From contig JAZLCO010000001.1 of the NCBI GenBank assembly GCA_045614225.1, positions 1 through 15,206 of the forward strand: 15,206 bases of DNA, in the 5' to 3' direction. This DNA is from UBA9715 sp045614225 (GTDB lineage Bacteria; Actinomycetota; Coriobacteriia; Coriobacteriales; Eggerthellaceae). Within the stretch, counting starts at the first letter, position 1. The number at the start of each line of letters is the position of its first letter. The translations under genes and the position numbers were made by a program. This document shows positions 1 through 7,096 of this stretch, piece by piece. A model generated the notes under the pieces. It was not told the DNA's origin. It made no database searches and worked only from the letters and a program-made list of their open reading frames with translations.

Positions 1-7
1 CGTTGTT

Positions 8-78
8 AGTGGCACACTGCTCCCTGGGAACTCTGTGGCAAAAAATGGCACAGAGTTCCCAGGGAGCAGTGTGCCACT
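8..78. repeat. Inverted pair of family-1 palindromic elements behind dnaE
   Basis: Two 31-nt units (10-40 and 46-76) face each other across a 5-nt A spacer (41-45). Bases 8-37 pair perfectly with 49-78, a 30-bp stem around an 11-nt loop; pairing continues after one G.G mismatch at 38/48. Each unit is also an imperfect palindrome on its own (TGGCACA arm, TCCCWGGGA core, TGTGCCA arm; the left unit has one base changed in its last arm). The stem begins 10 nt after the dnaE stop codon, so it would fold in the 3' end of the dnaE mRNA. No U-run follows on the minus strand (the bases are TAACAACG), so it is not a classical intrinsic terminator; the only T-run lies in the loop. Confidence 0.9.
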
Positions 79-88
79 CGGAATACCT

Positions 89-3000
89 CTAAACCCAAAC
101 GGGAGCACCGAAGAGATCCTGCAACTCGCTGCGAAGGATTGCGTTGCGCGAGTCGACCGTGACGGGCAGCTCGGCGCGGAACTTTCGACCATCCGCCTGC
201 GTGACGAACAGCACCACATAGTCGCGACCCGGATAGTTCGCCAGGATGTTGTTCAAACGCTGGACCCGCGCCTGGTTGAAGTCGCTCGAGGGAACGTGCA
301 GCTCAAACTGAACAGGACGCGCCGCCTCTTCCGAGAGTTCAAGCGTCTCGGCCTCGTAAACGATGATCTGGTTGCCGCGGTCGCTGTGCTCGAACTTGCC
401 CTTGATCTTCACGATGGCATCTTCAACGATCGAGTCGGCCACCTCGTCGAACTTGAACGTGATGCACTCGATTGAGCCGGTGGTGTCCTCCAACGTGAAC
501 GTGGCCATGCGCGTGCCGCGCTTCGTCAGCTTGTTGACGACGTTCGAGACCATGCCAACGAACACAGCGGATTTGATCTCGGTCGTGTTGTCCATCAAGT
601 CGCCAATCTGGTACTTCGTCATGCGTGCGATGGCGTCCTCGTATGGCGTGAGCGGATGCTCCGAGACGTAGATCTTCATGATCTCCTTCTCGAAGGCGAG
701 CTTCTGACGCTTGGGCCAGTCGACGCCGTCGGGTGCCGGCACGTCGTCCGCGAAACCGCTGCCCTCGTCGTCGGCAAACATGTCGAACATGCTGACTTGG
801 CCCGCATCGCGGTCGCGTTGGCGACGCGACGCGCCTTCGAGCAGCGGCGTCTCCTCGATGAAGTACATGAGCTGGCGACGCGTATAGCCCGTCGAATCGA
901 ACGCACCGCTCTTGATGAGCGCTTCGAGTGCCTTGCGGTTGTAGCATTTGGCGTCGACGCGGTTCACGAAATCGTGCAGCGAGGTGAACACGCCACCGCG
1001 CTCGCGTTCGGCGATGATCTCGTCGGCGACGGCCTTGCCGATACCGCGCACGCCAACCAAACCGAAACGCACACCCTCGTCTACCGGCGTGAACTCGGCA
1101 TTGGACGAGTTGATGTCGGGCGGCAATACGGGAATGCCCGTATGGTTGCAGCTTGCGATGTAGCGGATGAGACGGTCGGTGTTGCCCATGTACGACGACA
1201 GCACGGCGGCCATGAACTCGTAGGGATAGTGTGCCTTCAGGTAGGCCGTGCGCATGACCAGAATCGCGTACGCTGCCGAATGCGACTTGTTGAACGCGTA
1301 CTTAGCGAACTTCTCGGCGTCGTCCCAAATTTTCTTTGCGATGTCGAGCGAGTAGCAGTTGTCGACAGCGCCCTGGTTCCAGTCTTCCTGCAGCTGGCGC
1401 ATGACGTCGAGCTTCTTCTTGCCCATGGCTTTGCGCAGCTTGTCGGCCTTGCCAGCCGAGAAGCCGCTCATGCGCATGGACACCTGCATGATCTGCTCTT
1501 GGTAGACCATGGTGCCATAGGTTTCCTCGAGGATCGGGCGCAAGCGGTCGTCGTAGTAGTGGACCGGCTTCTTGCCCGACGCGACGTCGACGTAGTCGTC
1601 AACCATGCCCGACTCGAGCGGGCCCGGGCGGTTCAGTGCGATGGATGCCACGACGTGCGCGAAGCTCGTCGGTGGCATGCGGCTGAACAGGCTGACGTAC
1701 AGTGCACCTTCGACCTGGAACAGGCCGTCCATGTTCAGCATCGGGCCGCCTTCGTAGCTGGGCAACCTGCCCTGCATGAGCCTGAAGGCGTCAGGATCGT
1801 TGATGGGGATGTCTTCGGGTGCGAGGTCGATGCCGTGGCGCTCCTTGACGTTGCGGCAAGCCATCGACAGCACGTCGAGCGTGCGCAAGCCCAGGAAGTC
1901 CATCTTGAGCAAGCCCAACTCGGGAGTGTAGTGGCCGTCGTACTGCGTGATGATGCCGCCGCCCTTGGTATCGCGCTTCATGGGCACGTGATCGCTCATC
2001 GGGTCGCGGCAGATGATCGTGGCGCACGCGTGCACGCCCTCGCCGCGCAGGTGACCTTCGATGCTGCGCGCCGAGTCGATGATGCGGTGGACATCTTCCT
2101 CGGTGTCGTACGCGGTCTTGAGGTCAGGGTTCTGCTCGAGCGCCTTGTCGATCGTGATGCCGAGCTCGTCGCCGATCAGCTTCGTAATGCGGTCGCCCAC
2201 GCCGTACGGGTAATCAAGTACGCGCGCCGTGTCGCGCACGGCATTCTTCGCCTGCAACGTGCCGAACGTGATGACCTGCGAAACGTGGTCTTCGCCGTAG
2301 ACGTCCTTGATGTGGTTGATGACCTCTTCGCGACGACCCTGCTCGAAGTCGACGTCGATATCGGGCATCTCCACGCGTTCGGGGTTGAGGAACCTCTCGA
2401 ACAGCAAGCCGTTCTCGAGCGGGTCGAGATCGGTGATGCCCATGGCGTATGCGACGATGGCGCCTGCAGCAGACCCGCGACCGGGACCGACGCCGATGCC
2501 TTGGCTGCGCGCCCATTCGATGTATTCCTGCACGATGAGGAAGTACGCAGGGAAACCAGCGTTCAGGATGACCTCGGCCTCAACGTCGTAGCGATCGGTC
2601 ACATCGGGACGCAGCTGGCGCAGCTCCTCGAACGTCGTGACCTTCCCTTCGCCGTAACGCCTGACAAGGCCAACTTCGCACTGATGACGGAACCATGATT
2701 CCTCGGTCTCGCCTTCGGGCAGGGGGAACTTCGGCAGAATCGGGTCGCGCTCGAGCTCGACGTTGCATTTTTCGGCAACCTCGACCGTGTTGTCGCACGC
2801 TTCCTGGAAGTCCTTGAGCGCCTCGCGCATCTCTTCTTCCGACTTCATGTAGAACTGGTCGTTCGCAAAGCGCATGCGCTTCGCGTCGTTGACCTTGCTG
2901 CCCGTGCCGATGCACAGGATGATGTCGTGGGCCGAAGCATCCTCGCGGTTGAGGTAGTGGAAGTCGTTCGTTGCGATAGTCTTGAACCCGCAAGCGCTCG

Positions 3001-3604
3001 CAACGCGCGTCAACTCGACGTTCAGTTCGTATTGGGTCAGACCGCCGTCGGTCTTGATGCCCTGATCCTGCAGCTCGATGTAGAAGTCGCCCTCGTCGAA
3101 ACAATCAGCTAGCTTGCACGCCCACTTGCATGCCTCGTCGAACTGACGGTCGTCGAGCAGCTTGGGCACGATGCCGGCAAGGCAGGCGGAGCTTCCGATG
3201 ATGCCGTGGCCGTACTTCTTCAGCTGCGCGTACGTGGTACGCGGCTTGTAGTAGAAGTTGTCGACGTGCGACTCGCTGACAAGCCGCAGAAGATTGTGGT
3301 AGCCCTCGGTCGTCTTCGCAAGCAGAAGCAGATGGTAGAGCTTCGGCTTGCCGTCGCGCGCCAGCGAATCGTCGGTCGTGAAGTAAACTTCGCAACCATA
3401 GATGGGCTTGACCTTCTTGCCCGTCTCCTTCTCGATGGCATCGCACGCATCGCACAGTTCGACCACGCCGCTCATGACGCCATGGTCTGTGATGGCAACG
3501 GCCGGCATGTCGAATTCCGCAGCACGACGCACCATATCCTTGACGTGGGTCATGCCGTCGAGCAGGGAATATTCGGTATGGTTGTGCAAATGAACAAAAG
3601 CCAT
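89..3604 (-). CDS. dnaE: DNA polymerase III alpha subunit (replicative polymerase)
   Basis: This is the catalytic subunit of the chromosomal replicase, 1171 residues, the normal DnaE length. Visible in order: an N-terminal PHP domain (HLHNHTEYS at 5-13, ITDHG at 38-42, ATNDFHY at 211-217) whose metal-binding histidines and aspartates look intact. In mycobacterial DnaE1 this domain is the proofreading 3'-5' exonuclease, so proofreading is plausible here. Next come GPGRGSAAG (373-381) and the catalytic PDIDVDF (414-420, Asp417 and Asp419), with the third carboxylate in KMDFLGL (Asp569). Then follow a helix-hairpin-helix (about 845-864), a clamp-binding motif QVSMFDMF (936-943) and an OB fold (about 1010-1090). 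Residues 612-643 depart from the family consensus (see findings). An upstream in-frame ATG at 3655 would add 17 residues, but the start at 3604 is preferred: the PHP domain begins at once and GAGG lies about 10 nt upstream. The stop is TAG. The protein resembles DnaE rather than the Gram-positive PolC. Confidence 0.97.
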   Translation of the reverse strand: MAFVHLHNHTEYSLLDGMTHVKDMVRRAAEFDMPAVAITDHGVMSGVVELCDACDAIEKETGKKVKPIYGCEVYFTTDDSLARDGKPKLYHLLLLAKTTEGYHNLLRLVSESHVDNFYYKPRTTYAQLKKYGHGIIGSSACLAGIVPKLLDDRQFDEACKWACKLADCFDEGDFYIELQDQGIKTDGGLTQYELNVELTRVASACGFKTIATNDFHYLNREDASAHDIILCIGTGSKVNDAKRMRFANDQFYMKSEEEMREALKDFQEACDNTVEVAEKCNVELERDPILPKFPLPEGETEESWFRHQCEVGLVRRYGEGKVTTFEELRQLRPDVTDRYDVEAEVILNAGFPAYFLIVQEYIEWARSQGIGVGPGRGSAAGAIVAYAMGITDLDPLENGLLFERFLNPERVEMPDIDVDFEQGRREEVINHIKDVYGEDHVSQVITFGTLQAKNAVRDTARVLDYPYGVGDRITKLIGDELGITIDKALEQNPDLKTAYDTEEDVHRIIDSARSIEGHLRGEGVHACATIICRDPMSDHVPMKRDTKGGGIITQYDGHYTPELGLLKMDFLGLRTLDVLSMACRNVKERHGIDLAPEDIPINDPDAFRLMQGRLPSYEGGPMLNMDGLFQVEGALYVSLFSRMPPTSFAHVVASIALNRPGPLESGMVDDYVDVASGKKPVHYYDDRLRPILEETYGTMVYQEQIMQVSMRMSGFSAGKADKLRKAMGKKKLDVMRQLQEDWNQGAVDNCYSLDIAKKIWDDAEKFAKYAFNKSHSAAYAILVMRTAYLKAHYPYEFMAAVLSSYMGNTDRLIRYIASCNHTGIPVLPPDINSSNAEFTPVDEGVRFGLVGVRGIGKAVADEIIAERERGGVFTSLHDFVNRVDAKCYNRKALEALIKSGAFDSTGYTRRQLMYFIEETPLLEGASRRQRDRDAGQVSMFDMFADDEGSGFADDVPAPDGVDWPKRQKLAFEKEIMKIYVSEHPLTPYEDAIARMTKYQIGDLMDNTTEIKSAVFVGMVSNVVNKLTKRGTRMATFTLEDTTGSIECITFKFDEVADSIVEDAIVKIKGKFEHSDRGNQIIVYEAETLELSEEAARPVQFELHVPSSDFNQARVQRLNNILANYPGRDYVVLFVTQADGRKFRAELPVTVDSRNAILRSELQDLFGAPVWV

Positions 3605-3654
3605 GGTCAGAGCCTCAATTTCGCAAACGCAGACGTGACGATTTCTCGCCATCA

Positions 3655-3660
3655 ATCATA
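3655..3660 (-). promoter_or_regulatory. Predicted dnaE promoter -10 (extended)
   Basis: On the minus strand the sequence reads TGTTATGAT, an extended -10 element (TGn followed by TATGAT). It would start transcription near 3648 and leave a leader of about 44 nt. No convincing -35 lies 16-18 bp upstream, which is acceptable for an extended -10 promoter. Prediction by eye only. Confidence 0.4.
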
Positions 3661-3730
3661 ACAGCAATGGAGGCGAACAAACGATGGGTTTTCAGTAGAT
3701 GCTCTGTGTCGGAAAGGGCGCCGTCGCACC

Positions 3731-3775
3731 AATATGCAACACATATTTGCAACACAGACCCGGTCTCTGTTGCAA
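3731..3775. other. Palindrome cluster between the MBL hydrolase and dnaE
   Basis: Bases 3747-3775 form a 29-nt near-perfect palindrome: 14-nt arms around a single C at 3761, with one C.C mismatch at 3755/3767. Its left end abuts a second small hairpin (AATATG 3731-3736, CATATT 3742-3747, 5-nt loop). The heptamer TGCAACA occurs three times, at 3735 and 3748 on the plus strand and inverted at 3768-3774. The cluster starts 5 nt after the hydrolase stop codon and about 90 bp upstream of the predicted dnaE -10. It could be a 3'-end structure of the hydrolase mRNA or a repressor operator for dnaE. No U-run follows. It does not belong to the CCWGG-centred families found elsewhere in the window. Confidence 0.55.
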
Positions 3776-3780
3776 TCGTG

Positions 3781-4431
3781 CTACTTGGTTCGGGAAAGCC
3801 AACTCTCCCCCGCAATGGTGGTGATGTCGTTGTGCCCTGGCAGGACGACGGTGTCGCCCGGCAAATCGGCCAAACGCGCAAGCGAGGCGATCATGTCCGC
3901 AGGGTTTCCGCCCTCGAAATCGGTGCGACCGTGTGCACCGTGGAATAGCGTATCGCCCGAAATGAGGACCGGCGCCCCATCGGGGTCGCTGCCATACTGC
4001 GGGTCGAGGAACAGGCAGATGCTGCCGCGCGTATGGCCGGGCGTCTCGAGCACCTTCCACTTCATGTTGCCGATGACGAGCTCTTCCCCATCGACCACCA
4101 TCTTGTCCACCGGGCATGGCGTGAACTGGCGGTGGCTCGAGTCGAGAGTCTTCTCACCCGTGATGTACGGCGCATCGATGGCGCTCGCAATCGTCTGCGC
4201 CCCCGTGAGCCTTCGTAAATCGCAGGCACCGCCCACATGGTCCCAATGCGCGTGAGTCAGCACGATGGCATCGAGCTTGCGGCCGTCGAGCGCATCCACG
4301 ATGAAGCTCGCGTATTCCGTCGGGTCGACGACGAACGTCGCCTCATCATCGCTCACGATGTAGACGTTGTTCTCGATCGGCCCCATGACCATGACCTCAA
4401 TTGAAACGCATGGGTTCTTGCCTTGCGCCAT
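3781..4431 (-). CDS. MBL-fold metallo-hydrolase, glyoxalase-II-like
   Basis: A 216-residue soluble hydrolase of the metallo-beta-lactamase superfamily. The zinc ligands are all visible: HAHWDH (60-65), PGHT (His133), SGDTLF (Asp160) and LPGH (His200). Length and spacing fit the short YcbL/GloB-like group, which hydrolyses thioesters such as S-lactoylglutathione or related substrates. The true substrate cannot be read from sequence, and glutathione may not be the thiol in this organism. The reading frame stays open for 24 more codons upstream, but those would translate a palindromic repeat. ATG at 4431 is preferred because AGGAG lies about 8 nt upstream. The gene is downstream of rel, as in many Actinobacteria where a glyoxalase-II-like gene lies close to rel; the 108-bp gap holds two repeat units. 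The stop is TAG. Confidence 0.88.
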   Translation of the reverse strand: MAQGKNPCVSIEVMVMGPIENNVYIVSDDEATFVVDPTEYASFIVDALDGRKLDAIVLTHAHWDHVGGACDLRRLTGAQTIASAIDAPYITGEKTLDSSHRQFTPCPVDKMVVDGEELVIGNMKWKVLETPGHTRGSICLFLDPQYGSDPDGAPVLISGDTLFHGAHGRTDFEGGNPADMIASLARLADLPGDTVVLPGHNDITTIAGESWLSRTK

Positions 4432-4457
4432 GTCTCTTCTCCTCTTCCGATGGCAGG

Positions 4458-4530
4458 TGGCACAACGTTCCCTGGGAACGGTGTGCCGTTTCGATAGTGG
4501 CACAACGCTCCCTGGGAACGGCGTGCCACT
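4458..4530. repeat. Two tandem family-1 palindromic elements behind rel
   Basis: Two 31-nt units in the same orientation, 4458-4488 (centre T4473) and 4498-4528 (centre T4513), 40 nt centre to centre. Both carry the TGGCACA arm and the TCCCTGGGA core. The unit nearer rel gains two more complementary bases on each side (4496-4530) and ends 9 nt after the rel stop codon. The other unit lies just upstream of the ribosome-binding site of the MBL hydrolase. Confidence 0.88.
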
Positions 4531-4539
4531 AAGCTCGCT

Positions 4540-6867
4540 TTACTTGCCGGCGCCGACGTACTCGCCTGGGTTCATGCGGCGCGCTTCGAACACGCCGTCG
4601 ACCTCGAGGATGCGCAGAAGCACGTCCTGCACGTGTCCGACGTCGGACACCTGGAACACGTAGCGCATGCGCACGATGCCGTCGTTACCAACTGCGGACG
4701 ACGAGTTCAGCACGTTCACGCCTTCTTGTGCGAGCACCGTGATGACGTCGCGAAGCAGGTTCATGCGATCCATGGCCTCGATGTGCACCTCGATGCGGTA
4801 CGTCGCCGTCGACACATCGCCCTGCTCCCATTCGACATCGATGATGCGCTCGGGCTCTTTCATGAGGTTCTTCGCGTTCGGGCAGTCGGCGCGATGCACC
4901 GAAACGCCGCGTCCGCGGGTGACGAAGCCAACGATGTCGTCGCCGAACACCGGATTGCAGCAGCGCGACAGGCGAACGAGCACGTCGTTGAGGCCCTTCA
5001 CCACGATGCCGTTGGACGTGTGGGTCTCGTGACGTTTCGGGCGCGCAACGCTCGTGATCATGGGCGGCATCTTGCCGGTTGCCGTACCGGACATGCCGAT
5101 GTCGGGCATCGACGCTTCCTTGGTACCGCGGTCGACCAGGATCTTCAACAGGCGATTCGCCACATGCTGGGCGCTTTCCTTCCCCGCGCCGATGGCGACG
5201 ATCATGTCGTCGGACTCTTTATAGCCCAAGCTCTCGGCAACCAACTTGATGGCACGCGTTGACTGCGCGTTTGAGATGCCGATGTTGTGCTTGCGCATCT
5301 CGCGTGCGAGCTTCTCGTGACCGAGCTGCATGTCATCACTGCGCGTGACCCTCGAGAAATAGCTGCGGATCTTCGAGCGGGCGCCGGGGGTCTTCACGAT
5401 GCCAAGCCACCCACGCGACGGCGTGGCGCTCTTCTGCGTCAGAATCTCGACGCGGTCGCCCATCTGCAACTCGTAGGACAGCGGCACGATGCGCCCGTTG
5501 ACCTTGGCGCCAACGCAATGGTTGCCCACCTCGGTGTGGATGGCGTAGGCGAAGTCAACTGGCGTGGAGCCTGCACGCAAGCTCTTTGCGTCGCCGTTGC
5601 GGGTGAACACGAACACCTCGGACTCGTCGAGATCGACCTTCAGGTCTTTCAAGAACTCCTTCGAGTCGGGAGTCTCGTCCGACCAGTCGACCATCTGGCG
5701 CAGCCACGCGAGCTGCTGCTCGAAATCGCCGCTCTTCTTGCCCTTCTTGCCGCCTTCCTTGTACAGCCAGTGGGCCGCAACGCCGAACTCGCTTTGCTGG
5801 TGCATCTCCTCGGTGCGGATCTGCACCTCAAGCGGACGACCCGCGGGGCCGATGACCGTTGTGTGGAGCGATTGGTACATGTTGTACTTCGGCATCGCGA
5901 TGTAGTCTTTGAAACGACCGGGCATCGGGTGCCAAATCGTATGCACAGCGCCAAGTGCCGAATAGCAGTCCTTCACCGTCGGCACGATGAGGCGCACGGC
6001 GATGAGGTCGTAAATCTCGGAGAAGCCCTTGTCCTTCTTCGTCATCTTCTGGTAAATCGAGAACAGGTGCTTCGGACGACCCATGACCTGCGCGTCAATG
6101 CCGACTTTCTTCATCTCGGCCTTCAGGATTTCGAGCACCTTGTTGAGGTATTCCTCGCGTTCGGCACGGCTCTCGGTGAGCATCTTGGCGACTTGCTTGT
6201 ACTTGGCCGGGTCGAGGTAGTAGAACGAGAGGTCCTCGAGCTCCCACTTGATCGAATTGATGCCCAGGCGATGTGCAATGGGCGCGTAGATCTCGAGGGT
6301 CTCGCGGGCCTTGAAGATGCGGCGATCCTCGCGCAAGCTGCTGAGCGTTCGCATGTTGTGCAGACGGTCGGCAAGCTTGATGACGATGACGCGGATGTCC
6401 TTGTTCATGGCCACGAGCATCTTGCGGATGGTGGCAGCCTGCTCGTCGGTAAGCGTTGAGACCTCGATCTGGGTGATCTTCGTGACTCCCTCGACGAGCG
6501 CTGCAACGTCTTCGCCGAATCGCTCGACGACGTCATCGCGCGTTACTTCGGTGTCTTCGATCGTGTCGTGCAAGAGCGCCGCGACGAGCGTTTCGACATC
6601 CATATGCAATCCGGCGAGGATGATGGTGACCTCGATGGGATGTATGATGTAGGGTTCGCCTGACCTGCGTTTCTGGCTTTTGTGAGCTTCGTTGGCGAAC
6701 TCGAACGCCTCAACGAGCGTCGCCTCTTCTTCGGGGCTGAGGTACGTGGCTGCAATTTCCTGGAGGTCGGCAAAGCGTTCCTCGGGCGTCTTGCCCTCGC
6801 CGTGACCGAACCCGTGTGCATGACCAGTTGTCGCTGCAGCTTGCTCGATAACGTCTTTGTATGCCAT
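4540..6867 (-). CDS. rel: Bifunctional (p)ppGpp synthetase/hydrolase, RelA/SpoT family
   Basis: Makes and degrades the alarmone (p)ppGpp in the stringent response; 775 residues, typical for long Rel. Domains in order: HD hydrolase (about 45-180) with His62, His76, the His100-Asp101 pair in LLHDTIEDTE and LADRLHNMRT (165-174), so hydrolysis should be intact; synthetase (about 235-370) with GRPKHLFSIYQKM (263-275), YDLIAVRL (286-293), GRFKDYIAMPK (317-327) and YQSLHTT (331-337); TGS (about 416-477); a zinc-finger-type region with CCNP (636-639) and HRADC (658-662); and a C-terminal ACT domain (about 690-765). Both catalytic halves look competent, as expected for a single Rel. The ATG at 6867 has a strong GGGAGGGG site about 7 nt upstream. 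The first 25 residues include a His/Gly stretch (His16, 18 and 22) that I would not expect in the family. The stop is TAA. Downstream are two palindromic repeats, then the MBL hydrolase. Confidence 0.97.
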   Translation of the reverse strand: MAYKDVIEQAAATTGHAHGFGHGEGKTPEERFADLQEIAATYLSPEEEATLVEAFEFANEAHKSQKRRSGEPYIIHPIEVTIILAGLHMDVETLVAALLHDTIEDTEVTRDDVVERFGEDVAALVEGVTKITQIEVSTLTDEQAATIRKMLVAMNKDIRVIVIKLADRLHNMRTLSSLREDRRIFKARETLEIYAPIAHRLGINSIKWELEDLSFYYLDPAKYKQVAKMLTESRAEREEYLNKVLEILKAEMKKVGIDAQVMGRPKHLFSIYQKMTKKDKGFSEIYDLIAVRLIVPTVKDCYSALGAVHTIWHPMPGRFKDYIAMPKYNMYQSLHTTVIGPAGRPLEVQIRTEEMHQQSEFGVAAHWLYKEGGKKGKKSGDFEQQLAWLRQMVDWSDETPDSKEFLKDLKVDLDESEVFVFTRNGDAKSLRAGSTPVDFAYAIHTEVGNHCVGAKVNGRIVPLSYELQMGDRVEILTQKSATPSRGWLGIVKTPGARSKIRSYFSRVTRSDDMQLGHEKLAREMRKHNIGISNAQSTRAIKLVAESLGYKESDDMIVAIGAGKESAQHVANRLLKILVDRGTKEASMPDIGMSGTATGKMPPMITSVARPKRHETHTSNGIVVKGLNDVLVRLSRCCNPVFGDDIVGFVTRGRGVSVHRADCPNAKNLMKEPERIIDVEWEQGDVSTATYRIEVHIEAMDRMNLLRDVITVLAQEGVNVLNSSSAVGNDGIVRMRYVFQVSDVGHVQDVLLRILEVDGVFEARRMNPGEYVGAGK

Positions 6868-6927
6868 ACGCCACCCCTCCCTTCGTCTGTTTCTGCTTCG
6901 TTTGCCCTTCTCGGGTGGTGACCCTAT

Positions 6928-6957
6928 ATTTTACCATTGCGCAGGTGAAACAGGCAA
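6928..6957 (-). promoter_or_regulatory. Predicted rel promoter
   Basis: On the minus strand TTGCCT (6957-6952) is followed after 18 bp by TAAAAT (6933-6928), a reasonable housekeeping -35/-10 pair. The start would lie near 6921 and leave a leader of about 53 nt. It sits between the three palindromic repeats and the rel ribosome-binding site, so rel can probably be transcribed independently of the upstream recJ-recQ gene. Confidence 0.45.
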
Positions 6958-6969
6958 AGAACCGTCAGC

Positions 6970-7091
6970 TGGCACAGAGTGGCACACTGTTCCCTGGGAG
7001 CTTTGTGCCATAACGGCGCTCTTGTGGCACAGCGTTCCCTGGGAGCTTTGTGCCACGATATGGCACGGTGCTCCCTGGGAGCTGTGTGCCA
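6970..7091. repeat. Three tandem family-1 palindromic elements behind recJ-recQ
   Basis: Three 31-nt units in the same orientation at 6980-7010, 7025-7055 and 7061-7091 (centres T6995, T7040 and T7076), plus an isolated half-arm TGGCACAGAG at 6970-6979 or just beyond. The outer arms TGGCAC and TGTGCCA and the core TCCCTGGGAGC are conserved; the differences cluster between arm and core. The unit nearest the gene ends 5 nt after the recJ-recQ stop codon. No U-run follows the hairpins on the minus strand. Confidence 0.88.
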
Positions 7092-7096
7092 TCAAG

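Noticed and set aside
8..78. Classical rho-independent terminator
   Set aside because: The hairpin is strong but no U-run follows on the minus strand, and the only T-run is in the loop.
656..2698. 680-codon open frame on the plus strand
   Set aside because: It is antisense to dnaE, whose motifs are unambiguous. GC-rich third positions in the real gene remove stop codons from the opposite frame. The translation has no recognisable domain.
4432..4503. Extended N-terminus of the MBL hydrolase
   Set aside because: The 24 extra codons translate a repeat unit, while the internal ATG has a strong AGGAG site.
5287..6459. 390-codon open frame on the plus strand
   Set aside because: Antisense shadow of the rel catalytic region, without own motifs or a ribosome-binding site.
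6970..7091. CRISPR array
   Set aside because: Units are palindromic with short, unequal spacers (5-14 nt), and no cas genes are present.
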